Counted from the stretch's first letter, positions 26,356 to 34,805 are shown. The stretch is 64,000 nt of DNA from an uncultured Prevotellaceae bacterium (GCA_946415365.1 CAMKSE010000015.1:1-64000); one strand, 5' to 3'. Made by a program: numbers and translations. The notes: generated from the letters alone by a model not told the origin.

Positions 26356-27649
26356 AGAAATCAAAATTGCTCAGGAAATCAACCAGGTATTTGCGCCAGT
26401 TCTCCCAAGAATGGTCGCCGTCGGTTTCCACGTAGGTATAGCGATACCCATGCTTGTCGAGGATGTCGCGGTACTGGCTGTTCATCTTCTTGAGGAAGTC
26501 ATCACAGCCTATGGCGATGTAATACAGCTGCGGCGCGTGTTCGAACTGGCGTTGCAGTTTCTCCTCCAGACGGCTGTAGATGTCAATGTCTGCCATCTTA
26601 TCGGAGAGCGAGACGGGCGGTGCCACCTTGTCCTGGACGAGTGCTAAGACATTGCGAAAGCGCTGCATGTTATGGTTGAAGCGTTCCATTTTGAAGATGT
26701 TGTTCTCGTCGAGCATGTTCGAAGTCTGGGCGGAGAAGAGGCCCACGAAGTCGAACATGTCGGGATTGTTGAGGGCGATGAAGAGCGTATGCAGTCCTCC
26801 CATCGACAGTCCGGCTATGGCCCGGTGCTGTTTGTCGGCCTTCACGCGATAGTGTCGCTCAACATATTTCACGATTTCCGGCACGAACAGCTTTTCGAAT
26901 TTGCCTAACCACGAACTGATGTTGTTGCCCGTCGGTTTCTTGTTCATGTAGGGACTCTCCCCGGGGGCTGCGTCCATCTCGATATTGCCGTTAGGCATAA
27001 CCACAATCATGGGCTTGATGCTGCCCTGATGAAGCATATTGTCGATGATCTGGCAGGCGCGGCCGTAGTCAGCCCACGAGGTCTCGTCGCCGCCCGACCC
27101 GTGGAGCAAGTAGAGCACGGGATAGGTGGCGGTGCTGTCGGCATCGTAGCCCGGCGGTGTATATACAAACATGCGTCGCTGCGACATGCCGTTGAGCGTT
27201 GACGGATACCACACCTTGTCTATTCTTCCGTGTGGCACGTCCTTGTCAATATAGTAGTCGGCCACGTCACCTTCCACGAAGAAGAAGTTCAGCTTCAGGG
27301 CTATGTCGCGCGTTACGCGGCTGTTCTCCGGATCGAGCATCTCCTTGCCGTCTGACAGATAATAATAGGTGTACATCTCCGACGGCAGGGGAGCGGTTTG
27401 GTAAGTGAAGGTGTCGTTGTGGCGTTGCATCTTGTATTTCTTTTCCGACAGTACCAACACCATCTTCTTGGTGCCAGGAGCTTTCACCGTGAAGGTTACC
27501 GAGTGGTCGGCATTCACCACAGGCTGTTGCGGTGTCTGCCCTAATGACTGAGTCATGATACCAGTCATGGCAACAACCAGCAACAGCTTAGAAAGCGAGC
27601 CCCACACGGAATGATACGCCTTCCAGTTCGGTTTTGTCTGTATCTTCAT
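26354..27649 (-). CDS. CE1-like esterase (second copy)
   Basis: The 431-residue exported protein has the same layout as the esterase at 25019-26299 without the Gly/Pro/Arg insert: an N-terminal E-set domain (NADHSVTFTVKAPGTKKMVLVL) and a catalytic domain with LYLLHGSGGDETSW, GLSMGGLHT (nucleophile Ser about 285) and HSWENWRKYL (His) at the end. Substrate is likely a feruloylated or acetylated polysaccharide. The first 62 bases overlap the upstream gene; an in-frame GTG in HSVWGSLSK at that gene's last codons would give a more normal signal peptide and is a plausible alternative start. It is co-directional with 27588-28310. Confidence 0.88.
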   Translation of the reverse strand: MKIQTKPNWKAYHSVWGSLSKLLLVVAMTGIMTQSLGQTPQQPVVNADHSVTFTVKAPGTKKMVLVLSEKKYKMQRHNDTFTYQTAPLPSEMYTYYYLSDGKEMLDPENSRVTRDIALKLNFFFVEGDVADYYIDKDVPHGRIDKVWYPSTLNGMSQRRMFVYTPPGYDADSTATYPVLYLLHGSGGDETSWADYGRACQIIDNMLHQGSIKPMIVVMPNGNIEMDAAPGESPYMNKKPTGNNISSWLGKFEKLFVPEIVKYVERHYRVKADKQHRAIAGLSMGGLHTLFIALNNPDMFDFVGLFSAQTSNMLDENNIFKMERFNHNMQRFRNVLALVQDKVAPPVSLSDKMADIDIYSRLEEKLQRQFEHAPQLYYIAIGCDDFLKKMNSQYRDILDKHGYRYTYVETDGDHSWENWRKYLVDFLSNFDF

Positions 27650-28310
27650 TTCCCTTCAGTTCTTGAAATGAATAGCCTAATCCTAAGTAACCGGCAGTCC
27701 TGGGCGAGATGCCGAAGCTAATACCGGCAGAGGGGTTCAGGTAGAAACCCTTGAAACCCTTGATCGAATAGCCTACGCGACCCTCGACGAATGGTGCGAT
27801 GCGTGTCTTGAGCAGGTGGATCTTCACATCAGCAAACACCGGTACGGTGCTCTCCGTAAACGACAATTTCAGGCCGCTTTCCTCGTATTCCATGTGCTGT
27901 ATGCCGAGACCGCCGCCGAGGAAAAAGTACGGATTGAACTGATAGCCATGCACGGTGAACAGTCCCGAAGTCACAATGTGTGAGTCGGATGAGTTGATGT
28001 CACGACCATATTCTACAGTACCGATATAGCCCTTCGGACGCCATACACGGTGCGACAACAAGTCAGACTCCTGCGTGTTCACCACATAAATCTTCGTGCG
28101 CTCCTTGGCTATACGCTCAATGTCACTGAAAGCACACACCAGTATGCCGCCGTCGATGGTTTCCATGCGCAGGCTGTCAGAGGGATAGAGTTCCTTATAG
28201 AATCCCTTGATGACGCTGCCGTTCTTCAAGAACACCACGTCGCGGTATTCCTGTGCCGCCACCACAAGCATGCAGCAGGTAAGGATAAGGGTCAATGATA
28301 GTCTTTTCAT
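27588..28310 (-). CDS. Exported protein of unknown function, predicted outer-membrane barrel
   Basis: I place the start at 28310 (MKRLSLTLILTCC) because a signal peptide begins there and a promoter lies just upstream; the longer open frame before it is noncoding. The 240-residue product has a signal peptide (about 1-20), a segment DVVFLKNGSVIKGFYKE and a C-terminal half made of alternating amphipathic strands with Gly-rich turns (YFLGGGLGIQHMEY, GYLGLGYSFQEL) ending in Phe, which fits a small outer-membrane beta-barrel. The ending FRVGLAF is typical for such barrels. It probably forms an operon with the esterase at 26354-27649. Confidence 0.8.
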   Translation of the reverse strand: MKRLSLTLILTCCMLVVAAQEYRDVVFLKNGSVIKGFYKELYPSDSLRMETIDGGILVCAFSDIERIAKERTKIYVVNTQESDLLSHRVWRPKGYIGTVEYGRDINSSDSHIVTSGLFTVHGYQFNPYFFLGGGLGIQHMEYEESGLKLSFTESTVPVFADVKIHLLKTRIAPFVEGRVGYSIKGFKGFYLNPSAGISFGISPRTAGYLGLGYSFQELKGNEDTDKTELEGVSFRVGLAF

Positions 28311-28395
28311 ATATGTTTCTTCAGCATAATATTGATGTTTATTTGAATATCCGTTTAGCGACTGTTGTTCTGTGTAGAGAGCACAATTCTGGGTG

Positions 28396-28426
28396 CAAAA
28401 ATAAGAATAATCCGCGAAACTACCAA
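28396..28426 (-). promoter_or_regulatory. Promoter of the exported-barrel/esterase operon
   Basis: On the minus strand TTTTG (-33 region, 28424-28426 for TTG), 20 bp, TATTTTTG (28396-28403). The leader to the ATG at 28310 would be about 80 nt. Confidence 0.7.
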
Positions 28427-28605
28427 AACATATTAAATTTTTCTTGCACACGCGCCTGTGCCCAGACCAGCTCTGCAGAGCCCTTGAACAGCTAAAGCAA
28501 GCCCGCTTGACGAAAAATAGCTCATACACATATCGCAAAAACAAGAAAGAAGTATGCCCCTCTACACCTTTTTAGGTTAATCATCTGATTATCAGAGCTA
28601 TTTTG

Positions 28606-28635
28606 GGGTGCACACTTCGCAAAAAGTGTGCACCC
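28606..28635. repeat. 12-bp perfect inverted repeat
   Basis: GGGTGCACACTT (28606-28617) and AAGTGTGCACCC (28624-28635) with a 6-nt loop. It is immediately followed by repeats of CACCCACTCTA with an 11-bp step, half the 22-bp period of the array to its right. Confidence 0.85.
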
Positions 28636-28678
28636 ACTCTACACCCACTCTACACCCTGCAAAAATAGGACTCTTGCA

Positions 28679-28744
28679 TTTGAGTATAGCCGAACAACCG
28701 TTTGAGTATAGGCAAACGGTTGTTTGAGTATAGCCGAACGGTTA
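28679..28744. repeat. Three 22-bp units beginning TTTGAGTATAG (locus B)
   Basis: TTTGAGTATAG starts at 28679, 28701 and 28723, each followed by 11 variable bases. CAACCGTTTG (28695-28704) and CAAACGGTTG (28713-28722) form a perfect 10-bp inverted repeat across the first two units. The conserved half resembles the TTTGAGTTAACTCG half-unit of locus A. Confidence 0.9.
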
Positions 28745-28832
28745 AAAAGGTAGGGTTAACTCCCTGCCAGGATAGGGCTTAACCCCTATCAGGAATGCCT
28801 TCTTACCTTGTAAAGGATGCCTTCCACGACCC
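28745..28832. repeat. Further units in 22-bp phase with locus B
   Basis: TAGGG at 28751 and 28773, then ATGCCTTC at 28795 and 28817, are all spaced by 22 bp and keep phase with the TTTGAG units to the left. The unit ATAGGGCTTAACCCCTAT is itself a near palindrome. The sequence changes from unit to unit but the period is kept. Confidence 0.75.
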
Positions 28833-28833
28833 G

Positions 28834-28863
28834 AAAAAGGCATCAGTACAACAGTAAGATGCC
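28834..28863 (-). terminator. Intrinsic terminator after nrdG
   Basis: On the minus strand GGCATC, a 13-nt loop, GATGCC, then TTTTTC. It lies about 50 bp after the nrdG stop. Confidence 0.6.
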
Positions 28864-28914
28864 ACCGTTCCGCACATCGAGGCTCTACTTGGTTTCTCAT
28901 TTATTTTCATTGGT

Positions 28915-29379
28915 TTAGCGCCAGAAGCGGGAGGTGATGTCCTCGAATTCGCCCTGGTCGTTCTGACGGTAGAGGCGTTGGTTGGTGGTAGGCTTCTTCA
29001 ACGGACCTAAGTGTTTGATGAAGGGGCCTATTTTGATGTAGTCGAAGTCTTCCTTGTGGATAGCGGAGGAGATGACCGTGCGGCCGCTGTACCAAGCCAC
29101 CCTCAGCTGGGGGTATTCCTCGTGGACATACTGCGCCAGCTGGTCGACACCCTTCGGATCGCTGTCGCCGCCCATGAAGGCGATGCAGGTGAGGTTGGAG
29201 CCGAACTTCCGGACGAAGTTGTCGATGGCGTCGGGGTTAAGGGGCAGGCCGACGTCCTCCCAGAGGTAATGGCTGTGACACCCAGGACAATGACACGGGC
29301 AATTAGAGATGTTGATTGCCAGTGTCACTTCGTCGGGTATCTCCTGGAAAACAATATCAGAGTTGACGTATTTCAGCAT
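28915..29379 (-). CDS. nrdG: Anaerobic ribonucleoside-triphosphate reductase activating protein
   Basis: The 154-residue radical-SAM protein installs the glycyl radical in NrdD. The cluster motif is C-PCH-C-PG-C in NCPCHCPGCHSHYLW, the CxxxCxxC pattern of the family; IAFMGGDSDPKG is the second conserved block. The length is normal. It follows nrdD after a 100-bp gap with a bulged hairpin, as in many anaerobes. It is needed for DNA-precursor synthesis without oxygen. Confidence 0.94.
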   Translation of the reverse strand: MLKYVNSDIVFQEIPDEVTLAINISNCPCHCPGCHSHYLWEDVGLPLNPDAIDNFVRKFGSNLTCIAFMGGDSDPKGVDQLAQYVHEEYPQLRVAWYSGRTVISSAIHKEDFDYIKIGPFIKHLGPLKKPTTNQRLYRQNDQGEFEDITSRFWR

Positions 29380-29395
29380 ATACAGAATAACCTAA

Positions 29396-29464
29396 AAAGA
29401 CATACTAACAGACTAACATATTTATATCGTTAATAATAATTTGTTAATATGTTAGTATGTCTTT
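29396..29464. repeat. 19-bp inverted repeat with an 8-bp duplication in the nrdD-nrdG gap
   Basis: AATATGTTAGTATGTCTTT (29446-29464) can pair with 29396-29422, except that the left arm carries a duplicated ACTAACAG-type octamer that would bulge. On the minus strand the stem ends in GTCTTTTTAGG, so it may act as a leaky terminator between nrdD and nrdG. Confidence 0.7.
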
Positions 29465-29479
29465 AAAATGTTACTTTGT

Positions 29480-31576
29480 CTAATCCGCCATAGCGTAGTA
29501 ACGACGGGCGGCTTCCTCCTGACGGGCCTGCGAGAAGTTCGAGACACGCTTCAGATAGCCGATGATACGGGTCATGTAGTCCACGTTCTTCGAATGGCAG
29601 TGGGGGCACTCCTTCAGATAGCGCTTGTCGATATGACCGCAGTCGTTGCAGACGGTGTTGGGGATGTTGAAGGTGAAGTAGTTGCAGCCTTCCTGGGCGG
29701 CCACCTTCAGCAAATGGGCGTACTGTTGCTTCGACAGGTGCTCCTCGAGGTTCATGTGGAGGGCGGAGCCGCCGGTGAGGTGCTCGATGTAGGGTGCACC
29801 GTGGAGCTTGAACTTGTCGATGATGGTGAGCGAGTTGTCCTCAACCACGTAGAAATAGCTGTTGTAGCAGTCGCGGGGCACGAAGTAGCCGTCCTCACGG
29901 TCCCACTTAGCATGCTTCACACCAACATTCTCGGCGGGAATCATCTCGCAGTTGAACATCACGTCCTTCGTGCGATACTGCTTGTTGTACTTCTCGACGA
30001 GTCCGAGGATGCCCTGTACGAAGTGCAGGTAGTCGTCGTTGGGCGTAATCTTCAGGCCCATGAACTCGGCAGCCTCCACCAGACCGTTGATGCCGATGGT
30101 GAGGTACTGGCGGCCGATGTTGATGTAGCCGGCGTCGAAGAGCGGCAGCATGCCGTGAGCCTGCAGCTCCTTCAGGTTCTCGTTGTAGGCCAGCTGCACC
30201 TTGTGGCAGAGGTCGATGATACTTCCCAGATAGTCGAGATAGTTCAGCTCGTGGTTCACGGCAAACTGGATGCAGCGGTTCAGGTTGATGGTGAGCACGC
30301 TCTTCGAACCCGTCGAGACGCCACCGGCACCAAGGGTATAGCTGAATCCGTTGTCGGTGATCTCGTTGCGCAGACGGCAGCAGGAAGACAGGGAGTCGGC
30401 ATTGTTGCTCATATAGGTGAAGAACGAGTGTCCCTCGCTGTACATCTCAGCCGTGAAGTCGCCCCACTCGGGATCCTTGCAGTCGCCGTTCTCGTCGACA
30501 AGCAGCGCCATGGTTTCCACGGGGAAAGTAAGCAGCGTCTTCGTACGCTCCTGGTTGAACCACTTCATGAAGCGCTTCTGCAGCCAGGAGAGGCTCTCCC
30601 AGTCGGGCTTGGAGCCGTCGGGGAAGTAGAAATCGCCGAAGATTGACTCGAAGTAGTACTTGTCGTAGTAGGCGATGTTCCAGAACACGGCCTGGTAGTT
30701 GCGGGCGCCTGTGGGCTGGTTCAGCGTGTAGACGATCTGCTCGAAGTAGTCGGTGATCACCTTGTCGATGGTACGCTTCTTCAGCGAGAGGTCTGCCTGG
30801 TCGTCCACATGCTTCCAGTAGTCCTGACCCCACTCCTTGCCGATGAAGTAGTTCATGTACATCAGGAACTCCGGCGTGGCACAGGCACCGCTCAGCATCG
30901 ACGATACCATGAACACCATGTTGACGAAACCGCCGCAGAACGACTTCAGGTTCGTGGGAGCCGTGGAGTTACCGCCGATGGCCACGGTACCGCCGATGAG
31001 CCAGGGGTACATGGTGATCGAAGCACAGTAGTTGGCCAGGCTCGTCTCGTCGTTCTTGTAAATAAAATGGTGAGACAGCTTGTCGATGTATTCGTCGGCC
31101 AGTTCCTTACCGTACATCTTTTTGATGCGGTCGGTGAGCAGACGGCGGTTCAGACGGATGAAGTTCGACTTCGGCAGTTCACCGATGAGCGTGGCGATGT
31201 TCTTGTGCTCCACGTTGGCGTTGGCATCGTACTTCGAGCCGGTGGCGGCGTTGACGGAGTCGGTGTACTCGGAGAGGAACATCATCTTCTCGAGTGTGTC
31301 ACGGTCCTCGGAATGCGTCTGACGATAGAGGATGAACGACTTGGCCACATTGTAGAACCCTTCGCGCATCAGAGCCTCCTCCACCTGGTTCTGGATATTC
31401 TCGACGGTGATGTCGTCGTGGATATCCAGATGACTGATAATCTTGGAAATCGTCCCCAGATCAGCCGGTTCAGAAACACTGTCAAATGCCTTGACGATGG
31501 CATTCATGATCTTGTCCAAAGAAAACTGGGCTTGCGACCCGTCTCGTTTTGTGATAGTAAAGTTTTTAATTTCCAT
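29480..31576 (-). CDS. nrdD: Anaerobic ribonucleoside-triphosphate reductase (class III)
   Basis: The 698-residue enzyme reduces ribonucleoside triphosphates to deoxyribonucleotides by a glycyl-radical mechanism. An N-terminal ATP-cone (about 1-95; KRDGSQAQFSLDKIMNAI) allows allosteric control. The C-terminus has a zinc ribbon (CNDCGHIDKRYLKECPHCHS) and the radical site RIIGYLKRVSNFS. This is the complete class III form. Its leader (31577-31690) contains three AAACGG repeats that may be regulatory. NrdG, its activase, follows. Confidence 0.96.
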   Translation of the reverse strand: MEIKNFTITKRDGSQAQFSLDKIMNAIVKAFDSVSEPADLGTISKIISHLDIHDDITVENIQNQVEEALMREGFYNVAKSFILYRQTHSEDRDTLEKMMFLSEYTDSVNAATGSKYDANANVEHKNIATLIGELPKSNFIRLNRRLLTDRIKKMYGKELADEYIDKLSHHFIYKNDETSLANYCASITMYPWLIGGTVAIGGNSTAPTNLKSFCGGFVNMVFMVSSMLSGACATPEFLMYMNYFIGKEWGQDYWKHVDDQADLSLKKRTIDKVITDYFEQIVYTLNQPTGARNYQAVFWNIAYYDKYYFESIFGDFYFPDGSKPDWESLSWLQKRFMKWFNQERTKTLLTFPVETMALLVDENGDCKDPEWGDFTAEMYSEGHSFFTYMSNNADSLSSCCRLRNEITDNGFSYTLGAGGVSTGSKSVLTINLNRCIQFAVNHELNYLDYLGSIIDLCHKVQLAYNENLKELQAHGMLPLFDAGYINIGRQYLTIGINGLVEAAEFMGLKITPNDDYLHFVQGILGLVEKYNKQYRTKDVMFNCEMIPAENVGVKHAKWDREDGYFVPRDCYNSYFYVVEDNSLTIIDKFKLHGAPYIEHLTGGSALHMNLEEHLSKQQYAHLLKVAAQEGCNYFTFNIPNTVCNDCGHIDKRYLKECPHCHSKNVDYMTRIIGYLKRVSNFSQARQEEAARRYYAMAD

Positions 31577-31691
31577 TGTATTGTTTGTTAATGTTTACGC
31601 TCGTTCCTGACGCGAAAGTTCACCGTTTCGGGAAACTTTTTCCGTTTACGTCTCCAAAAAGTTGTCCGTTTTGGAAAACCGAAATCGGCTG

Positions 31692-31699
31692 CAAAGATA
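31692..31699 (-). promoter_or_regulatory. -7 box of the nrdD promoter
   Basis: TATCTTTG on the minus strand, giving a leader of about 110 nt before the nrdD ATG. No good -33 box is seen at 19-20 bp, as may be the case for an activator-dependent promoter. Confidence 0.55.
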
Positions 31700-31816
31700 C
31701 AAATTTTCCTCATAACGGCAAATCTTTCATATCTAAAAAAATATTAAAAGTTTGTTTATTTTAATCCGCAACAAAAATTTCTCCTTTATCCATTGTCCGT
31801 TTTTCATTTTATTTTG

Positions 31817-31824
31817 TACCTTTG
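31817..31824 (+). promoter_or_regulatory. -7 box upstream of lemA
   Basis: TACCTTTG 28 bp before the ATG; TTG lies at 31793-31795, a spacing of 21 bp, one longer than the consensus. Confidence 0.6.
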
Positions 31825-31852
31825 CAACCAATGAACTAATAATTTTCAAACT

Positions 31853-32428
31853 ATGAGTACTACATTGATTATCATCATCATCGTGGCGGTTATCGTCATT
31901 GGTTATTTCATCGCTACCCAGCGCTCGCTGGTGAACCTCGATGAACTGTGCAAAAATGCCCTGAGCCAGATTGAGGTTCAGCTCAACTCCCGTTTCGACA
32001 TTGTGATCTCCCTGGCCAAGACGGCGGCCAAGTATGCCGCCCACGAGTCGGAGACCATCATTAAGACCGCACAGGCCCGCAGCGGCAACAGCACCGCACC
32101 GGCAAGCACTGCCGAGGCCATCAACCAGCAGTCGAACCTGCTCAGTCAGCTGATGGGACGCCTGAACGTGGTCTTTGAGCGCTATCCGGAACTGAAGGCA
32201 AGCGAACTCTATGTAAACGCCCAGAAGGGTGAGAAAGAGTATGAGGAGCATGTGCGCATGTCGCGTATGGTGTACAATGACACTGCCACGAAGATGAACC
32301 GTATGGTGCGCCAGTGGCCGTCGTCGATTGTCGCATCCATACTCCACTTCGACATCAAGGACTACCTCAAGGTAGACGATGAGAAGAAGAAAAACTATCC
32401 CGACCTCGATGAAGCATTTAAGAAATAA
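31853..32428 (+). CDS. lemA: LemA family protein
   Basis: The 191-residue protein has one N-terminal membrane helix (about 5-22, very Ile/Val-rich) and a helical-bundle LemA domain (NLDELCKNALSQIEVQLNSRFDI, NVVFERYPELKASE, ARMVYNDTATKMNR-like region). LemA proteins are membrane-anchored and of uncertain function. The 3' end overlaps the next gene by 20 bp, and the pair LemA plus a DUF2207-type membrane protein is a common arrangement, so the two products probably act together. Confidence 0.93.
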   Translation: MSTTLIIIIIVAVIVIGYFIATQRSLVNLDELCKNALSQIEVQLNSRFDIVISLAKTAAKYAAHESETIIKTAQARSGNSTAPASTAEAINQQSNLLSQLMGRLNVVFERYPELKASELYVNAQKGEKEYEEHVRMSRMVYNDTATKMNRMVRQWPSSIVASILHFDIKDYLKVDDEKKKNYPDLDEAFKK

Positions 32429-34067
32429 GTGTCTGTTGCTGCTGCTGTTCGCGGCAGCAACAAGCCTTTTTGCCCGCCCCTCGCTCAAGGACCTCAACAT
32501 CCATGTGGTGTTGAGCCGGAACGGTGACGCCCGTATCACCGAGACGCGCCAGATGAACATCGACTCCGAAGGCACGGAGTGCTATATCGTCATCGGTTCG
32601 CTCAACGGCAGTGAGATATGCGACCTGACCGTGAGCGACGAAACCGGCCTGACATTCTCCAATATCGGGGAGTGGGACATCGACCGGAGTCGCGACTGGA
32701 AAGCGGGCAAGTGCGGTATCGTCACCAAGCGCGACGGCTATGAGCTCTGCTGGGGTCTCGGCGACAGCGGCAACCGTACCTATGTCACCAGTTACACCGT
32801 CACCAGCCTCGTCAAACGCTACGACGATGCCGACGGCTTCAACTTTATGTTCGTGGCCCAGGGCGTCTCTCCCCTGCCCGACCACGTCAGGCTGACCATT
32901 GTGCCAGAGGACTCCCTGCAGTTCACGAAGGACAACAGCGGCGTGTGGGGCTTCCGGTACAATGGAGAGGTCGGGTTCGAGAATGACACCATCATCGCAG
33001 AGAGCACAGAGCCCTTCAACAGCCGTAGTGCGATGGTTGTGATGTGCCGTTTCAACAAAGGGATGTTTGAGCCCGACGACGTCAGGAGCGGCAGTTTCGA
33101 GGACCTCAGGCAAACGGCTTTCAAGGGCAGCGACTATGTCGACGAGGACGAGTGGACCAGCGAGGACACATTCATCCTTCTCGCCGTCGTCTTCGGCTTC
33201 CTCATCGTGCCCATCATCGCCTTAGTATGTTATTTCATCTATGTCTGGCGCGCGCGAAGGAAAGTGTCGAAGGGCCTGATGTGGTATCGCGATATACCCC
33301 TCGACGGTAACCTGCAGCAGACCAACGACATGCTGAACGCATACAAATACTTCAGTTCCGACTACAACAACCTGCTCTCGGCCTGTATCCTGAAGCTCAT
33401 CAACCTCGGAGGCATCAGCATAGAACAGCACCTAAACAAGAAAGGCAACAGCGTGCAGAATTTCGTCATCCACGACCTGAAGGATGCCGATAACCAGCCC
33501 ATCCTGCTGCGCAAGGTACACCAGATTTTCCAGAAGGCGGCTGGCTCAGACACCGTCCTCGAACCGGAAGAACTGAAGTCGTTCATGAAGAGCAACTACA
33601 ACCAGAGCATCACCGACTCGTTCATCAACACCCTGCACACCAGGACAGGCCTCAGCAGTTACAAACACCGTCTCGACGAAGTGAGACAGGTGTTCGGCCT
33701 GAAAAAATTCCTTCAGGAATTCTCTATCATCGATGAGCGCCATGTGCAGGAGGTGTCGCTGTGGAAGGACTATATGATCTTCGCCACCCTCTTCGGCATC
33801 GCCGACCAGGTCATCAGGGACATGAAGCATATCAACCCCGCGTACTTCAACATGGACAAGGTGGCCCAGCAGATGGCCGATGACATGACCCTGCCCACCA
33901 TCTATTCCACCATGCAAAAGAGCACCGCCCGTGCTGCCATGAGCAAGGCGGAGCGCGAGGCTGCACGTGAAGCCCGCAAGGCCCGTTCCTCGGGACGTGG
34001 CGGCCATTCCTCATGGGGCGGAGGAGGAGGATTCTCCGGCGGCGGCTTCGGCGGCGGCGTCAGATAG
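32409..34067 (+). CDS. DUF2207 domain membrane protein
   Basis: This protein of about 552 residues has a signal peptide (MKHLRNKCLLLLLFAAATSLFA), an extracytoplasmic DUF2207 domain (about 25-250) with VVLSRNGDARITETRQM, one membrane segment (about 265-290), a cytoplasmic region, and a Gly/Ser-rich tail (GGGGFSGGGFGGG) typical of the family. I chose the ATG at 32409 because it gives a normal signal peptide; an upstream ATG at 32379 would add ten charged residues. It is translationally coupled to lemA. Function unknown. Confidence 0.88.
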   Translation: MKHLRNKCLLLLLFAAATSLFARPSLKDLNIHVVLSRNGDARITETRQMNIDSEGTECYIVIGSLNGSEICDLTVSDETGLTFSNIGEWDIDRSRDWKAGKCGIVTKRDGYELCWGLGDSGNRTYVTSYTVTSLVKRYDDADGFNFMFVAQGVSPLPDHVRLTIVPEDSLQFTKDNSGVWGFRYNGEVGFENDTIIAESTEPFNSRSAMVVMCRFNKGMFEPDDVRSGSFEDLRQTAFKGSDYVDEDEWTSEDTFILLAVVFGFLIVPIIALVCYFIYVWRARRKVSKGLMWYRDIPLDGNLQQTNDMLNAYKYFSSDYNNLLSACILKLINLGGISIEQHLNKKGNSVQNFVIHDLKDADNQPILLRKVHQIFQKAAGSDTVLEPEELKSFMKSNYNQSITDSFINTLHTRTGLSSYKHRLDEVRQVFGLKKFLQEFSIIDERHVQEVSLWKDYMIFATLFGIADQVIRDMKHINPAYFNMDKVAQQMADDMTLPTIYSTMQKSTARAAMSKAEREAAREARKARSSGRGGHSSWGGGGGFSGGGFGGGVR

Positions 34068-34677
34068 CCGCATGTGAATTTGAAAAGAAAATCAATTGCG
34101 ACGAAGTCAGATAGCTCGTCTGCTTCTCGTCAACATAAATAACAGCGGGAATAATCTTCACCACCATACTATTCGATCCGGAATCGTAGACGCCGAAAGA
34201 ATAGGTGTTGTTGGCATAGAATACCACATGGACCTTGTGTTGCTTTCCATCAAATTCGAGGTCATACTCGATGGTATAGGGATTGACCAGTAACTCGATG
34301 GGTGAGGTTTTAAGGTACCACGTCTTACAATTGACCATCTTATTGGGGGCTTCGGCCAGTGCCGCTTTCAGGGGCTGATACGACACATACTCGGCCAGCG
34401 CCTTTGCCGGAAAATCGGTGATGATGAGCGTGCTGTCGGTGGGAATGTACCATGACGTATCCAGTGAGTCGACAATCGTAGCATAACCGTCACTGGACTT
34501 GGCTTCATAATACAATTTACCTGTATAATTGCCTGCAACAGTCATAAAGCATTGGGCTATCTGAGCCTTTGTCAGTGTCTGGGAGTCGCTTTCGCTAGTG
34601 TCATCCCCAAGACATGAAGTGACACACAAGGCTGTCAAACAGCCAATCATGATTGAAACGAGTTGTTTCGTCTTCAT
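34060..34677 (-). CDS. DUF4840-like lipoprotein
   Basis: The 205-residue product is a predicted lipoprotein: signal MKTKQLVSIMIGCLTALCVTSC with lipobox VTSC. The mature part (AQCFMTVAGNYTGKLYYEA and a DLEFDGKQHKVHVVFYANNTYSFGVYD strand-rich C-terminal half) resembles DUF4840 proteins of Bacteroidales. No enzymatic motif is visible. The start could be the ATG at 34686 (three residues longer). It is convergent with the DUF2207 gene, overlapping it by 8 bp. Confidence 0.75.
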   Translation of the reverse strand: MKTKQLVSIMIGCLTALCVTSCLGDDTSESDSQTLTKAQIAQCFMTVAGNYTGKLYYEAKSSDGYATIVDSLDTSWYIPTDSTLIITDFPAKALAEYVSYQPLKAALAEAPNKMVNCKTWYLKTSPIELLVNPYTIEYDLEFDGKQHKVHVVFYANNTYSFGVYDSGSNSMVVKIIPAVIYVDEKQTSYLTSSQLIFFSNSHAAI

Positions 34678-34704
34678 ACCATTCATTCTTTTAGTTCCAA
34701 CGTG

Positions 34705-34712
34705 CAAAATTA
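34705..34712 (-). promoter_or_regulatory. -7 box upstream of the DUF4840-like gene
   Basis: TAATTTTG on the minus strand, 27 bp before the ATG at 34677. No -33 box at the consensus spacing. Confidence 0.5.
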
Positions 34713-34786
34713 CAAAATATTTGTGAAATAAAAATGACGATGCAGATTTTTATATCTTTTATAGCAAAGTTTTGCATTTTATTTCG

Positions 34787-34794
34787 TAATTTTG
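34787..34794 (+). promoter_or_regulatory. -7 box upstream of ruvB
   Basis: TAATTTTG ends 11 bp before the ATG at 34806, giving a leader of only a few nucleotides. Confidence 0.55.
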
Positions 34795-34805
34795 CACGCA
34801 GAATT

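Larger units (their letters stand above)
28311..28914. other. 604-bp intergenic region with phased repeats and hairpins (locus B)
   Basis: This gap holds, from left to right, the promoter of the 27588-28310 gene, a stretch with no recognisable feature, a 13-bp palindrome TCTGATTATCAGA (28584-28596), a 12-bp hairpin (28606-28635), 11-bp repeats (28637-28656), three 22-bp units (28679-28744), further units in the same phase (28745-28832) and a terminator for nrdG (28834-28863). I see no plausible protein-coding frame in it. Confidence 0.8.

Noticed and set aside
28311..28544. Extension of the exported-barrel gene up to 28544
   Set aside because: It would read through the promoter and place 78 Cys-rich residues before a perfect signal peptide.
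28679..28832. CRISPR array
   Set aside because: Units are 22 bp with about 11 conserved and 11 variable bases, too short for repeats and spacers, the repeat changes along the array, and no cas gene is present.
28311..28914. tRNA or rRNA gene in the largest gaps
   Set aside because: No cloverleaf with a T-loop GTTCRANNC or CCA end could be drawn here or in the gaps at 48780-49174 and 61069-61495.
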